Source: DAOVVL01 sp965603095
Lineage (GTDB): Bacteria > Pseudomonadota > Alphaproteobacteria > Rhodospirillales > Magnetovibrionaceae
Length of the DNA: 45,101 bases
Assembly: GCA_965603095.1 (NCBI GenBank)
Contig: CBFDBQ010000008.1
Span: forward strand, 1-45,101
Direction: 5' to 3'
This document shows positions 26,904 to 33,905 of the stretch, one piece after another. The notes under the pieces were generated by a model, which had not been told where the DNA came from, ran no database searches, and saw only the letters and a list, made by a program, of their open reading frames with translations. The position numbers were made by a program, and so were the translations under genes. The first letter of the stretch is position 1. Each line of letters opens with the position of its first letter.

Positions 26904-28103
26904 TCAATGTAGGCTCTTTGGTTCCGTATCCATGCTTTTACCTTCGAAGATCGGGATAAAGCGGCTGATTATGTAATAGGTTACAAACGGCATGATGAAA
27001 ATTATCGAGGCCGTTAGCAGACCTTCTTTGGCGAAGAATTCAAACTCATAATCAACAAAGCCGCGTTCGGACTTAGATATCAACTGCCCGCCAACTACTA
27101 CGTTAAAGCGCATAACCAGAACCTGGAACACCAGCATTAAGCTACCAAGGTTTCCAAGATAGAGCAGGGATTTGTCTTTCATATCCAAAAGCGAGGCGAT
27201 CCCCAGAACCAGTAACGGCCCAAGCGAGAGAACGCCCATTTGGCCCAGAACATAAGATTCATACAATGGCCCCATCAACAGTGGCTTAATAACGGCCCAA
27301 TGCGCCCCTTGTTCGTAACTGACAAATGTTATTTCAAGAATTTCCAAGGCATAGTCAAGAATGAATGCCATCCATAATGTGATGATGAATTTTTTAACCA
27401 TGACGTAGTCATAACTCTGGCCGCGGCGCCACATAATGAAGCTATACATCATAAACATCATCGCTATTCCGCTGACGATAGCCGAAGAAAGGAAAATAAA
27501 CGGTTGCAGTGGCGTTGCCCACCAGGCAACTGCTTTTACCGAGCCAAAGACAAATCCGACATAGCCATGCAGCAGGCAAGCCCAGGGAATACCAATCCCA
27601 GCCAAGAACTTTGCAAACTTTTTATCAAAATTTGCGGATTCAGGATTGTAGGTGGTTATGCCCAAGCATAACACCTGCCAAAAATTTCGTGCGTATCCGG
27701 TAGCTTCATTGGCTTTTTCTATGAATACCTTGCGGTAGATAACCCAGATCTCAATCATCAATAAAACCAAATAGCTGGAATAAACATAACCGAAAATGCT
27801 CATTGCCGAGGTCGTGTGTGGTGTCATGTATATTTGGTAAAAGCGCTGCGGCTGGCCTAGATGAAACAGCAAAGGCACGGCAGCAAACATGCCGAAACTA
27901 AACGCTGCAATTAAAGCAAAGTTAGCAATCGGCTTGAATTCCTTGACCCCGAAAACATGATACATGGACGACAGCACAAAAGCACCAGCCACAAGCCCTG
28001 TAATGTAGGGGTAGATAACAATCATAATCGACCATGTAACGTGGGCGTTGTTGGGGTATATGTAATTTACCAGCGCATCGCCGGGAAGCCCAAACTGTTC
28101 CAT
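26904..28103 (-). CDS. NrfD/PsrC-family quinone-interacting membrane subunit
   Basis: A 399-residue integral membrane protein with about nine to ten helices, of the NrfD/PsrC/DsrP type that exchanges electrons between the quinone pool and a partner iron-sulfur protein. ATG 28103 overlaps the TGA of the ferredoxin gene by one base. A longer frame to 28139 would run into that gene and is unlikely. With the FeS protein and tetraheme cytochrome upstream it forms a cytochrome-FeS-NrfD module. No molybdopterin catalytic subunit accompanies it. Confidence 0.85.
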   Translation of the reverse strand: MEQFGLPGDALVNYIYPNNAHVTWSIMIVIYPYITGLVAGAFVLSSMYHVFGVKEFKPIANFALIAAFSFGMFAAVPLLFHLGQPQRFYQIYMTPHTTSAMSIFGYVYSSYLVLLMIEIWVIYRKVFIEKANEATGYARNFWQVLCLGITTYNPESANFDKKFAKFLAGIGIPWACLLHGYVGFVFGSVKAVAWWATPLQPFIFLSSAIVSGIAMMFMMYSFIMWRRGQSYDYVMVKKFIITLWMAFILDYALEILEITFVSYEQGAHWAVIKPLLMGPLYESYVLGQMGVLSLGPLLVLGIASLLDMKDKSLLYLGNLGSLMLVFQVLVMRFNVVVGGQLISKSERGFVDYEFEFFAKEGLLTASIIFIMPFVTYYIISRFIPIFEGKSMDTEPKSLH

Positions 28104-28897
28104 CACACAACCTCCCTTGGCATACCTATGTAAAAACATGTCGGATCGGTGTGCATTTCAGGTTTTAAAACCATCCACTGATCGGCTTCGAATATTTTTG
28201 ATACTTCGCTTTCCGCATCGTTGAGATCGCCAAAAAGCCTTGCTTTTTGTGGGCAAACGGTAACGCAGGCGGGGAGCAATCCTTTTTGTACCCGATGATA
28301 GCACCATGTGCATTTATCGGATTTATGCTCAACCGGGTTTATGAAGCGTGCACCATAGGGGCAGGCCTGAACGCAGTATCCGCAGCCCATGCAATAATCG
28401 CGGTCAACCAGAACAAACCCTTCCGGTGCTTTGAATGTTGCACCCACGGGGCAAACCTGAATGCAGGGCGGGTTGTGGCAGTGGTTGCACATTTTTGGAA
28501 CCGTACGGCTGATTTTAATATTTTCTCTGAACTTTTTGTTCAGTTTGCCGAAACCTTCGAGCGCACCCTTGGGCGAATCCACGTAAACCCCATCAGCGTT
28601 TACCACGTAACGCTCAACCCAGGTGCGGAAGTAATCCTCCGGCACGCTATTTTCACGCTTGCAGGCACGCACGCAATTACCGCAACCGATGCATTTGTTG
28701 ATATCTATAACGTAAGCATATTGGTGTTCCGACCCTTCGCCGGGGTGTGTGTTTATGTTGCGGGCATTAACGCCGGGGCCAAAAACCATAAGAACGGTAG
28801 CCGTTGCAGTTCCCGCCAGAAGATGCTGCAAGAATTCTCGCCGGGAATCCGGCTCGCTTGAATGTTCTTTTATTGTTAACTCTTTTGCGTCTTTCAT
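28103..28897 (-). CDS. Tat-exported 4x[4Fe-4S] ferredoxin subunit (NrfC/DsrO-like)
   Basis: A 264-residue protein. 'SRREFLQHLL' and the hydrophobic run to 'VNA' form a Tat signal. Four cysteine clusters follow: 'CIGCGNCVRACKREN', 'CNHCHNPPCIQVCP', 'CMGCGYCVQACPYGA' and 'CTWCYHRVQ...CVTVCP'. This is the DmsB/NrfC/DsrO family, periplasmic electron carriers partnered with NrfD-like subunits. It should pass electrons between the tetraheme cytochrome and the NrfD protein encoded next. Confidence 0.9.
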   Translation of the reverse strand: MKDAKELTIKEHSSEPDSRREFLQHLLAGTATATVLMVFGPGVNARNINTHPGEGSEHQYAYVIDINKCIGCGNCVRACKRENSVPEDYFRTWVERYVVNADGVYVDSPKGALEGFGKLNKKFRENIKISRTVPKMCNHCHNPPCIQVCPVGATFKAPEGFVLVDRDYCMGCGYCVQACPYGARFINPVEHKSDKCTWCYHRVQKGLLPACVTVCPQKARLFGDLNDAESEVSKIFEADQWMVLKPEMHTDPTCFYIGMPREVV

Positions 28898-28942
28898 TGT
28901 CTACCTCTGGTTTAGCTGGCTCCAATTACACGCTTCGAATAA

Positions 28943-29422
28943 CTAAGGTGTCGGGTCGTGGGGGCTGTGGCACATGATGCAAACCATGTCCGGCTCCATT
29001 TCCTTGTGTTCCGGTATCTTTATTTTGTCGAATTGGGGGAAGTTTTTGGGCTTGTTAACGCGGGCTTCGTGGCAATTAAGACATTGCCAAGTGCTTTCGT
29101 CATCAACATGGGCATCGGCTATTTTAACGCCGTCTTTAGTATGGTCGGCGAGGGCACCGTGACATGATTCACACGATAGTGCTTGGTGTTTAAATTGCGA
29201 AAGTTCATCAACGGATTCTTGATGACATTCTACGCAAGAATCATTGCCGCCATAAGCAACCTCATAGCTTTCGTTAAGGGCAAGCGCATCGCCACGGTAC
29301 CAATTTTCATAATCCCAGCTGGCTGGAACAAGCAACGATTTAATAATTAGAAAGGCTACAAGGGCAATACCAAGTACGGTTGCCAAACGGACAATGTGGG
29401 CCTTGGGACCTGGTTCTTTCAT
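28943..29422 (-). CDS. Membrane-anchored tetraheme cytochrome c
   Basis: A 159-residue protein. An N-terminal anchor (residues about 10-32) leads into a periplasmic domain with four CxxCH heme sites: CVECH, CESCH, CLNCH and CIMCH. Extra histidines (for example 'KHQALSC') could be distal ligands. It resembles small multiheme subunits of DsrJ/QrcA/NrfB-type modules. It is first in a tight unit with the ferredoxin (45 bp) and NrfD genes. The electron donor or acceptor is unknown. Confidence 0.85.
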   Translation of the reverse strand: MKEPGPKAHIVRLATVLGIALVAFLIIKSLLVPASWDYENWYRGDALALNESYEVAYGGNDSCVECHQESVDELSQFKHQALSCESCHGALADHTKDGVKIADAHVDDESTWQCLNCHEARVNKPKNFPQFDKIKIPEHKEMEPDMVCIMCHSPHDPTP

Positions 29423-29482
29423 GGCAACCTGTTCCAGTCATGCTTAGGTAAAACCAATACATCCAGCAATTATGTGGATTTA

Positions 29483-29854
29483 TTAAAGTGTTTTCAGGTA
29501 TGCAATAATGTTGTCCCGCTCATCTTCTTTTTTAACTTTTATGACCATGGATTTGGCGCCAACGAATTTCTTGGGATTGGTTAGAAACTTATCAAGATTG
29601 TCATCGTCCCAAACCACTTCGGAACCCTTTAGTCCGGTATATTTGGCAAAATCGGTTGAAGCTGCTTTACGGCCAATTATCCCCGCCAACGATGGCCCAT
29701 TTTTGTTTTTGCCGACTTCGGTGGAGTGGCAGGCTTTACATTTTTTCTTGAACAGTTCGGCGCCGGCTGCGGCATCGCCGGATGCTGTGGCAGGGCTTGA
29801 AACTAAGGCCATGGCAAACGCACCTAAAGCAGCAGTTAAAAACAAGTTTTTCAT
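29483..29854 (-). CDS. Class I cytochrome c (c550/c2 type)
   Basis: A 123-residue secreted cytochrome. The signal peptide ends 'SSPATASG', the heme site is CKACH, and the Met ligand is likely in 'KSMVIKV'. 'NGPSLAGIIGRKAAS' is typical of c2/c550 cytochromes. ATG 29854 is chosen over an in-frame TTG at 29869 because it starts the signal peptide directly. It is paralogous to the cytochrome at 31852, sharing the VVWD-D-D-hydrophobic-TN-KFV pattern. A tandem 21-bp repeat and an FNR-like palindrome lie upstream. Confidence 0.88.
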   Translation of the reverse strand: MKNLFLTAALGAFAMALVSSPATASGDAAAGAELFKKKCKACHSTEVGKNKNGPSLAGIIGRKAASTDFAKYTGLKGSEVVWDDDNLDKFLTNPKKFVGAKSMVIKVKKEDERDNIIAYLKTL

Positions 29855-29870
29855 CTGATTTCTCCCCAAG

Positions 29871-29913
29871 TTTAAAAAAGGTCCTGACCAACTTTAAAAA
29901 AGATCCTGACCAA
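29871..29913. repeat. Tandem 21-22 bp repeat in a cytochrome leader
   Basis: TTTAAAAAAGGTCCTGACCAA (29871-29891) is followed after one base by the same 21 bases with one change, G to A (29893-29913). It lies just upstream of the cytochrome c start at 29854, in its untranslated leader or promoter. Confidence 0.75.
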
Positions 29914-29954
29914 TGAAATTAATCGTAATCCTAATATGGATGGCCCCTAAAGCA

Positions 29955-29968
29955 TTGACCTAAGTCAA
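29955..29968. promoter_or_regulatory. FNR/CRP-family palindrome TTGAC-N4-GTCAA
   Basis: TTGACCTAAGTCAA is a perfect palindrome in its five-base arms and fits the TTGAY-N4-RTCAA form used by FNR/Dnr-type regulators. It is about 100 bp upstream of the cytochrome c start at 29854. A near copy (12 of 14 bases) is at 30958-30971, upstream of other cytochrome genes. Confidence 0.55.
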
Positions 29969-29994
29969 AAAAATTCATATTAGCAAAAAATAAT

Positions 29995-30396
29995 TTATTC
30001 ATCGGCTTTGCCCTTTCGGGCCAACCAGTGGGCCAATGCCGCACCACCCACCACATTTGTCGCCAATGGGACCTTGTTTAAATCACAAACCCGGTAAAAG
30101 GACGAGATATCGGGCTGGGATCCTCCCGTTGCCACAAGCGGGTCACGGAGAAAGAACACCGCCCTGATAACTCCCGTTGTGCACACAAGTCCGGCCAAGT
30201 GAACCTCTGCCCCCTGGCTGGTGGAATGAAGGCAGGAAACCTCAAGGCCAAGCTCTTTTTCAATTATTTCCCCGGTTTCCTTGGTTGATAGCAGGCGGTA
30301 TGATTCAAAAACCTCTCGATTGGCTTTCATAAGCTTAATCAATTGGCCGGACATGGTGTCATGGGCGATGAGTATAAGAGATTTTGCCGCAGTCAT
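29995..30396 (-). CDS. MGS-fold protein, degenerate methylglyoxal synthase-like
   Basis: A 133-residue MGS-like domain: 'LILIAHDTMSGQLIKLM', 'VFFLRDPLVA', 'QPDISSFYRVCDLNKVPLAT' and 'N' line up with MgsA. The GGDQQ loop with the catalytic aspartate of the Escherichia coli enzyme is replaced by 'QGAEVH', and the His before the PD motif is missing. True methylglyoxal synthase activity is therefore doubtful. A ligand-sensing or altered lyase role is possible. It sits between cytochrome genes on the same strand, which is odd for a glycolytic bypass enzyme. Confidence 0.65.
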   Translation of the reverse strand: MTAAKSLILIAHDTMSGQLIKLMKANREVFESYRLLSTKETGEIIEKELGLEVSCLHSTSQGAEVHLAGLVCTTGVIRAVFFLRDPLVATGGSQPDISSFYRVCDLNKVPLATNVVGGAALAHWLARKGKADE

Positions 30397-30461
30397 AACT
30401 CGCCACTATTCATGTGTATCTCCATTTAATTTAAGGCGAGCAAGTTTATGAATTACACTTA

Positions 30462-30863
30462 TTAATTATCTTGAGCTCCGCGATTTATCCAGCGCCTGAT
30501 GAGGGTTTTTTCCCATCTAGTTAAATCTTTTCGCCCGTGGGGCATTTTTAGCTCTGGCCCGGCACGCCCTTCGATAAGAACCATTATGTTACTGAGGAAT
30601 GCGTCTCCCGGTACAACAACTGCCCCATGCGACGTACCCTTCATAACCCCTTCGTAGCTTGTCAAATCAAGACCGCTAGATTGCTGGCCTGCACCACCTT
30701 TTGTATGGCATTCGGAGCAATGCTTATCAAGTATGGGGATTATTTCACCCTTGAACGATGGGCGTTCAGCTTGTGCATTGTTGGGAAATGCAGCGCCAAC
30801 CAAAATGGCAACTAAAAAAATAGCGGCCATAGTGAGAAAATTGTGTTTAGATGCATTTTTCAT
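30462..30863 (-). CDS. Cytochrome c with a planctomycete-type heme domain
   Basis: A 133-residue secreted protein. The signal peptide ends 'AQA'. The heme site CSECH follows 'IPILDKH'. 'GLDLTSYEGVMKGTSHGAVV', 'VPGDAFLSN' and 'KMPHGRKDL' with 'IRRWINRGA' match the PSCyt1-like/PSD1-associated cytochrome c domain. It is probably a periplasmic electron carrier. It is divergent from the membrane cytochrome gene at 31034, with an FNR-like palindrome between. Confidence 0.82.
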   Translation of the reverse strand: MKNASKHNFLTMAAIFLVAILVGAAFPNNAQAERPSFKGEIIPILDKHCSECHTKGGAGQQSSGLDLTSYEGVMKGTSHGAVVVPGDAFLSNIMVLIEGRAGPELKMPHGRKDLTRWEKTLIRRWINRGAQDN

Positions 30864-30887
30864 GGGTACTCTCCATATTATTGAACG

Positions 30888-30922
30888 CCCTAACAGGCTT
30901 TATTATTAAATACCCTAACAGG
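30888..30922. repeat. Direct repeat CCCTAACAGG, 25-bp period
   Basis: Exact 10-bp copies lie at 30888-30897 and 30913-30922 in the divergent promoter region between two cytochrome genes. TTGACA follows the second copy (30923-30928). The spacing could suit a tandem regulator site; no regulator is identified. Confidence 0.5.
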
Positions 30923-30957
30923 TTGACATATTTTGAGATATTTATCAGCATTTTTCC

Positions 30958-30971
30958 CTGACTTCGGTCAA
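30958..30971. promoter_or_regulatory. FNR/CRP-family palindrome between divergent cytochrome genes
   Basis: CTGACTTCGGTCAA matches the reverse complement of the site at 29955 in 12 of 14 bases. A TATATTATATACAT stretch (30982-30995) lies downstream toward the gene at 31034. That places the palindrome near -40 of a plausible start, the geometry of an activated class II promoter. The regulator is inferred from site form only. Confidence 0.5.
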
Positions 30972-31033
30972 TTACTGCACGTATATTATATACATAGAAT
31001 GTATCAATTCATTTACATTGTAGGGATTATCAA

Positions 31034-31789
31034 ATGACCAATTTTCATCGTTTATATTTTCATTACAGCGAATATCCACCCAGTATGCGAGTTTTGTTTA
31101 CCGGCGCGTTGCTCGTGTTGGGGTTGGCATACATATTTGCCATGATCCAAACATACGTTTCCCATGCTGCCCGTGATGGAAGCCCGGGACTTTCGGTACA
31201 AGACCTTATAATTGCCTATAGCGGATCAAAAGAAGATTCCCGTCTCGAGTCCGCCTTAAAAGGCCCAATGATTGATATGGTAGACCCCAATGATTCGGCA
31301 CGCATTACGTTGTGGATTCACGACGGTGCTTCTCGGGAAGGATACGATGAAACCGTTCAACCTATTTTGGAAGACAATTGCACCAGCTGTCACGATGGAT
31401 CCAACCCGCACCTTCCAAACCTTGCCGATTTTGATGTAGTGCAAGACCTAGTTGCAGTTGATACCGGTGTTAGCATTTATACATTGGTGCGCGTTTCGCA
31501 TATTCACCTGTTCGGGATTACGTTTATTTTCTTTATAATGGGCTTCATCTTTACCCACGCACTTATAAAACCCATTTGGCTTAAATGTCTTGTTACCGGC
31601 ATTCCGTTTTTGGCCATCATCCTTGATATCGGGTCGTGGTACCTGACCAAGATACACCCTGGGTTCGCCTGGGTTGTTTATATTGGCGGTATATGCATGG
31701 CGTTTAGTTTTGCCTTTATGTGGATTACCAGCATGTATCAAATGTGGTTTATGCGCGCACCTAAGGATTTAGTTAGAGATGAAGAATAA
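31034..31789 (+). CDS. Membrane protein with an inserted monoheme cytochrome c domain
   Basis: A 251-residue protein. One N-terminal helix (about residues 18-38) is followed by a periplasmic segment with one heme site, CTSCH, in 'VQPILEDNCTSCHDGSNPHL'. Three or four C-terminal helices follow, starting around 'HIHLFGITFIFFIMGF' with histidines that could bind heme b or quinone. I do not recognise a named family. It lies 62 bp ahead of a class I cytochrome gene and probably shares a transcript, so it may be a membrane docking or electron-transfer partner for it. Confidence 0.72.
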   Translation: MTNFHRLYFHYSEYPPSMRVLFTGALLVLGLAYIFAMIQTYVSHAARDGSPGLSVQDLIIAYSGSKEDSRLESALKGPMIDMVDPNDSARITLWIHDGASREGYDETVQPILEDNCTSCHDGSNPHLPNLADFDVVQDLVAVDTGVSIYTLVRVSHIHLFGITFIFFIMGFIFTHALIKPIWLKCLVTGIPFLAIILDIGSWYLTKIHPGFAWVVYIGGICMAFSFAFMWITSMYQMWFMRAPKDLVRDEE

Positions 31790-31851
31790 TAGTTTGGCTT
31801 AATTGTTTTATAAGTTGCGACATCTTCATCAACGTATAGGAGCAATAAATT

Positions 31852-32226
31852 ATGAAAAATCTCTCTTTAGTAATTGCCACTTTTTTTGCTGCAGTGGCAA
31901 TGTCTGCACCCGCAATGGCCAATGGTGACGGGGAAAAACTATTTAAGAAAAAATGCGCAAGCTGCCACACCTACAAGGACAACGGTAAGCATAGAATGGG
32001 ACCCAACCTTTTTGGCATAATGGGACGCAAAGCCGGAACAGTCGCAGGTTACACAAGATATTCTGACGGCATGAAAGCATCGGGCGTTGTGTGGGACGAG
32101 GACTCAATGGACAAGCTTATGACCAATTCAACAAAGTTTGTTGAGGGTGGAAAAATGAAGGGCATCAAGATAAAGGATGCCGCTGACCGGGCAAATATAA
32201 GTGCCCACATAAAAACCCTAAAATAA
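31852..32226 (+). CDS. Class I cytochrome c (c550/c2 type)
   Basis: A 124-residue secreted cytochrome. The signal peptide ends 'APAMA', the heme site is CASCH, and the axial Met is probably in 'GGKMKGIKI'. 'RMGPNLFGIMGRKAGTVAGY' is the c2-like core. AGGAG precedes the ATG. It is paralogous to the minus-strand cytochrome at 29483-29854. Confidence 0.9.
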   Translation: MKNLSLVIATFFAAVAMSAPAMANGDGEKLFKKKCASCHTYKDNGKHRMGPNLFGIMGRKAGTVAGYTRYSDGMKASGVVWDEDSMDKLMTNSTKFVEGGKMKGIKIKDAADRANISAHIKTLK

Positions 32227-32255
32227 GTGGCCTTAAGACCCTTACGAGACCTTTG

Positions 32256-32290
32256 CAGGCCCCGCCGAAATTAACTTTTCAGCGGGTCTG
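32256..32290. other. Imperfect GC-rich hairpin after a cytochrome gene
   Basis: CAGGCCC pairs with GGGTCTG, and GCCGAAA pairs inside it with TTTTCAGC, with a bulged C and one mismatch. It lies 30 bp after the cytochrome stop and lacks a T-run. It could be an mRNA 3' stabiliser or weak terminator. Confidence 0.35.
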
Positions 32291-32383
32291 TAGGCATGCC
32301 AGTATGCACCTGATTTATTGTCAGCCCCGATGCTGATGTGTATTATGTTGTTAAATTAGATGAGAATCAGGAGATATATGTAA

Positions 32384-32683
32384 ATGCAACATGCGGCACG
32401 TATTTATCGGCCAGCCAGAACAGCTATGCAGTCAGGCAAGGCCAAAACTGGCAATTGGGTTCTTGAGTTCGAGCCTACCGATGCTGTTTTGCCTGATCCG
32501 CTTATGGGTTGGGCTGGTTCCGGCGATACCCGCCAGCAAATTAAGCTAAGGTTTGCCAGCATGGACGAGGCAGTTTCATATGCTCGCGAAAATGATATTG
32601 ACGCCGATGTGATAAAACCACATGAAGCAAAGCTTATTAAAAAGGCTTACTCAGATCGCTTTAGCTTTAGCCGGATAAGATAA
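32384..32683 (+). CDS. NDUFS4-like complex I accessory subunit
   Basis: A 99-residue protein of the ETC complex I NDUFS4 (18 kDa/AQDQ) family: 'ARIYRPARTAMQSGKAKTGN', 'WVLEFEP', 'PDPLMGWAGSGDTRQQIKL' and 'F..M.EAVSYARENDI'. In alphaproteobacteria this soluble subunit binds the peripheral arm of NADH:ubiquinone oxidoreductase, far from the nuo operon. That is consistent with its lone position here. CAGGAGATATAT precedes the ATG. It is followed 17 bp later by tRNA-Arg. Confidence 0.93.
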   Translation: MQHAARIYRPARTAMQSGKAKTGNWVLEFEPTDAVLPDPLMGWAGSGDTRQQIKLRFASMDEAVSYARENDIDADVIKPHEAKLIKKAYSDRFSFSRIR

Positions 32684-32700
32684 TCATCCATTTCCCAAAT

Positions 32701-32777
32701 GCGCCCGTAGCTCAACTGGATAGAGCATCGGATTTCTAATCCGAAGGTTACAGGTTCGAGTCCTGTCGGGCGCACCA
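32701..32777 (+). tRNA. tRNA-Arg (anticodon TCT)
   Basis: A 77-nt cloverleaf. The acceptor stem GCGCCCG pairs with CGGGCGC, the anticodon loop is TTTCTAA with anticodon TCT, the T-arm is GGTTCGAGTCC, and CCA is encoded. It marks the left edge of the accessory island. Confidence 0.95.
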
Positions 32778-32802
32778 TATTTTTCGCATGTGGGAAAAAG
32801 AC

Positions 32803-32876
32803 CATAAGTCTTCCGAGTGGTTTTGTTTTATTTCAATCACATAGAAGTTTTGCGTGCCCGCATAAGTCTTCCAAGT
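32803..32876. repeat. Direct repeat CATAAGTCTTCCRAGT, 58-bp period
   Basis: Sixteen-base copies lie at 32803-32818 and 32861-32876, differing at one position. The first overlaps a small inverted repeat, AAGAC-CATAA-GTCTT. They lie just inside a TGTGGG sequence (32789), as TnsB-binding repeats do in Tn7 ends, but two copies alone are not proof. The first copy also resembles the putative MarR operator at 2965. Confidence 0.6.
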
Positions 32877-32889
32877 CAGCATATCTATT

Positions 32890-32901
32890 GGCAGCGCTGC
32901 C
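32890..32901. promoter_or_regulatory. Perfect 12-bp palindrome GGCAGCGCTGCC
   Basis: A GC-rich perfect palindrome in otherwise AT-rich DNA, 93 bp upstream of the wHTH gene at 32994. It could be an operator for that gene pair or part of a transposon end. Function is inferred from position only. Confidence 0.35.
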
Positions 32902-32993
32902 TGAAAAGTTGAACAACCTTAAGATTTAATAGAATATAGAATTATTCGGGAAGATAGTATAAATGCATCTACGGGAAGTATATAGGGGAAGAC

Positions 32994-33905
32994 ATGTCAA
33001 AGCAGACCGCGCCCGATCTTAAAGAGTTATTTAAGCAGGCATCAGAAATTGCTCAGCAGGTTCCGGAGAGTATGCAAGAAGCTGCTTTTAATAGGGCTTT
33101 GGACCTGCTTACAGGAAGCGCCACTCTTAGTGATGAGGAGCAACAAGCACCCGCCAAGCGCAAGAATAAGGGGAAGTCAACCCAGCGCGCGAATGACAGC
33201 AAGGCGGATGAACCAATTGATGATCTGCTTTCGTCAATAAACTCAACCGCACACCCAGGAGTTGCAGCAGCGGGAAAAGTTCTGGATCGCTCGTTAATGG
33301 TGCTGCAAATCGCGCTAAGTGATCATGGCGTTGACGGTCTTTCTACTGGCCAGATTGCGAAAATCCTTGCTGATAAATTTCGAATTAGCACTACTGCTAA
33401 TTCAGTAAATATGGCCCTGTCCAGCGCAACCGAATTTGTTGACAGAGTGCCGCATGGTCAAGGATTTTTATACAGAATAATGGCCCCCGGTGAAAAATAT
33501 CTTGCCCATTTAGGAGATGGCGACAACGCAAATAAATCCGCCCCACCCAAGAGAAAGAGTGGGCGTAAAAAGGGCAGGTTAGTAAAAGAATTGCCCGCCA
33601 AAAAGAATGAATCGAAAAATAAAACTAAAGACACCAAGAAAAAGATAAATAAAAAAGCCAGCAAGACAACAACTAAAAAGGCTGGACAGGGGCCAAAGGC
33701 TGCAGTCATTAGTCTTATAGAGTCGGGTTTCTTTGCAAATGGGCGCACTGGCCCAGAAGTCCAAGCCCATTTAAAAAATAAGCGAGGATTGTCATTTGGC
33801 ACAGATCCCTTGCGCATTACAATGCTGCGACTTGTGCGGGATGAAGATCTAGACAGGGACTTGAATGAAGATGGGCAGTATGAATACAAAACTCACAAGT
33901 CCTAG
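32994..33905 (+). CDS. Double winged-helix protein with a lysine-rich linker
   Basis: A 303-residue basic protein with three parts. Residues about 1-45 form a helical segment ('VPESMQEAAFNRALDLL'). Residues about 95-170 look like a winged helix ('GLSTGQIAKILADKFRISTT', then 'FLYRIMAPGEKYLAHL'). Residues about 230-300 look like a second one ('GPKAAVISLIESGFF', 'EVQAHLKNKRG', 'MLRLVRDEDL'). Between them is a linker of mostly Lys, Asn and Ser. DNA or RNA binding is likely. It overlaps the next, HEPN-like gene, so the pair is probably one functional unit. I know no named family; a defence or mobile-element regulatory role is inference. Confidence 0.6.
   Translation: MSKQTAPDLKELFKQASEIAQQVPESMQEAAFNRALDLLTGSATLSDEEQQAPAKRKNKGKSTQRANDSKADEPIDDLLSSINSTAHPGVAAAGKVLDRSLMVLQIALSDHGVDGLSTGQIAKILADKFRISTTANSVNMALSSATEFVDRVPHGQGFLYRIMAPGEKYLAHLGDGDNANKSAPPKRKSGRKKGRLVKELPAKKNESKNKTKDTKKKINKKASKTTTKKAGQGPKAAVISLIESGFFANGRTGPEVQAHLKNKRGLSFGTDPLRITMLRLVRDEDLDRDLNEDGQYEYKTHKS

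Noticed and set aside
28104..28139. N-terminal extension of the NrfD-like protein
   Set aside because: It would read into the ferredoxin gene; ATG 28103 overlaps the upstream stop in the usual coupled manner.
29995..30396. Annotation as a true methylglyoxal synthase MgsA
   Set aside because: The catalytic GGDQQ loop and the active-site His are missing, so only the fold is supported.
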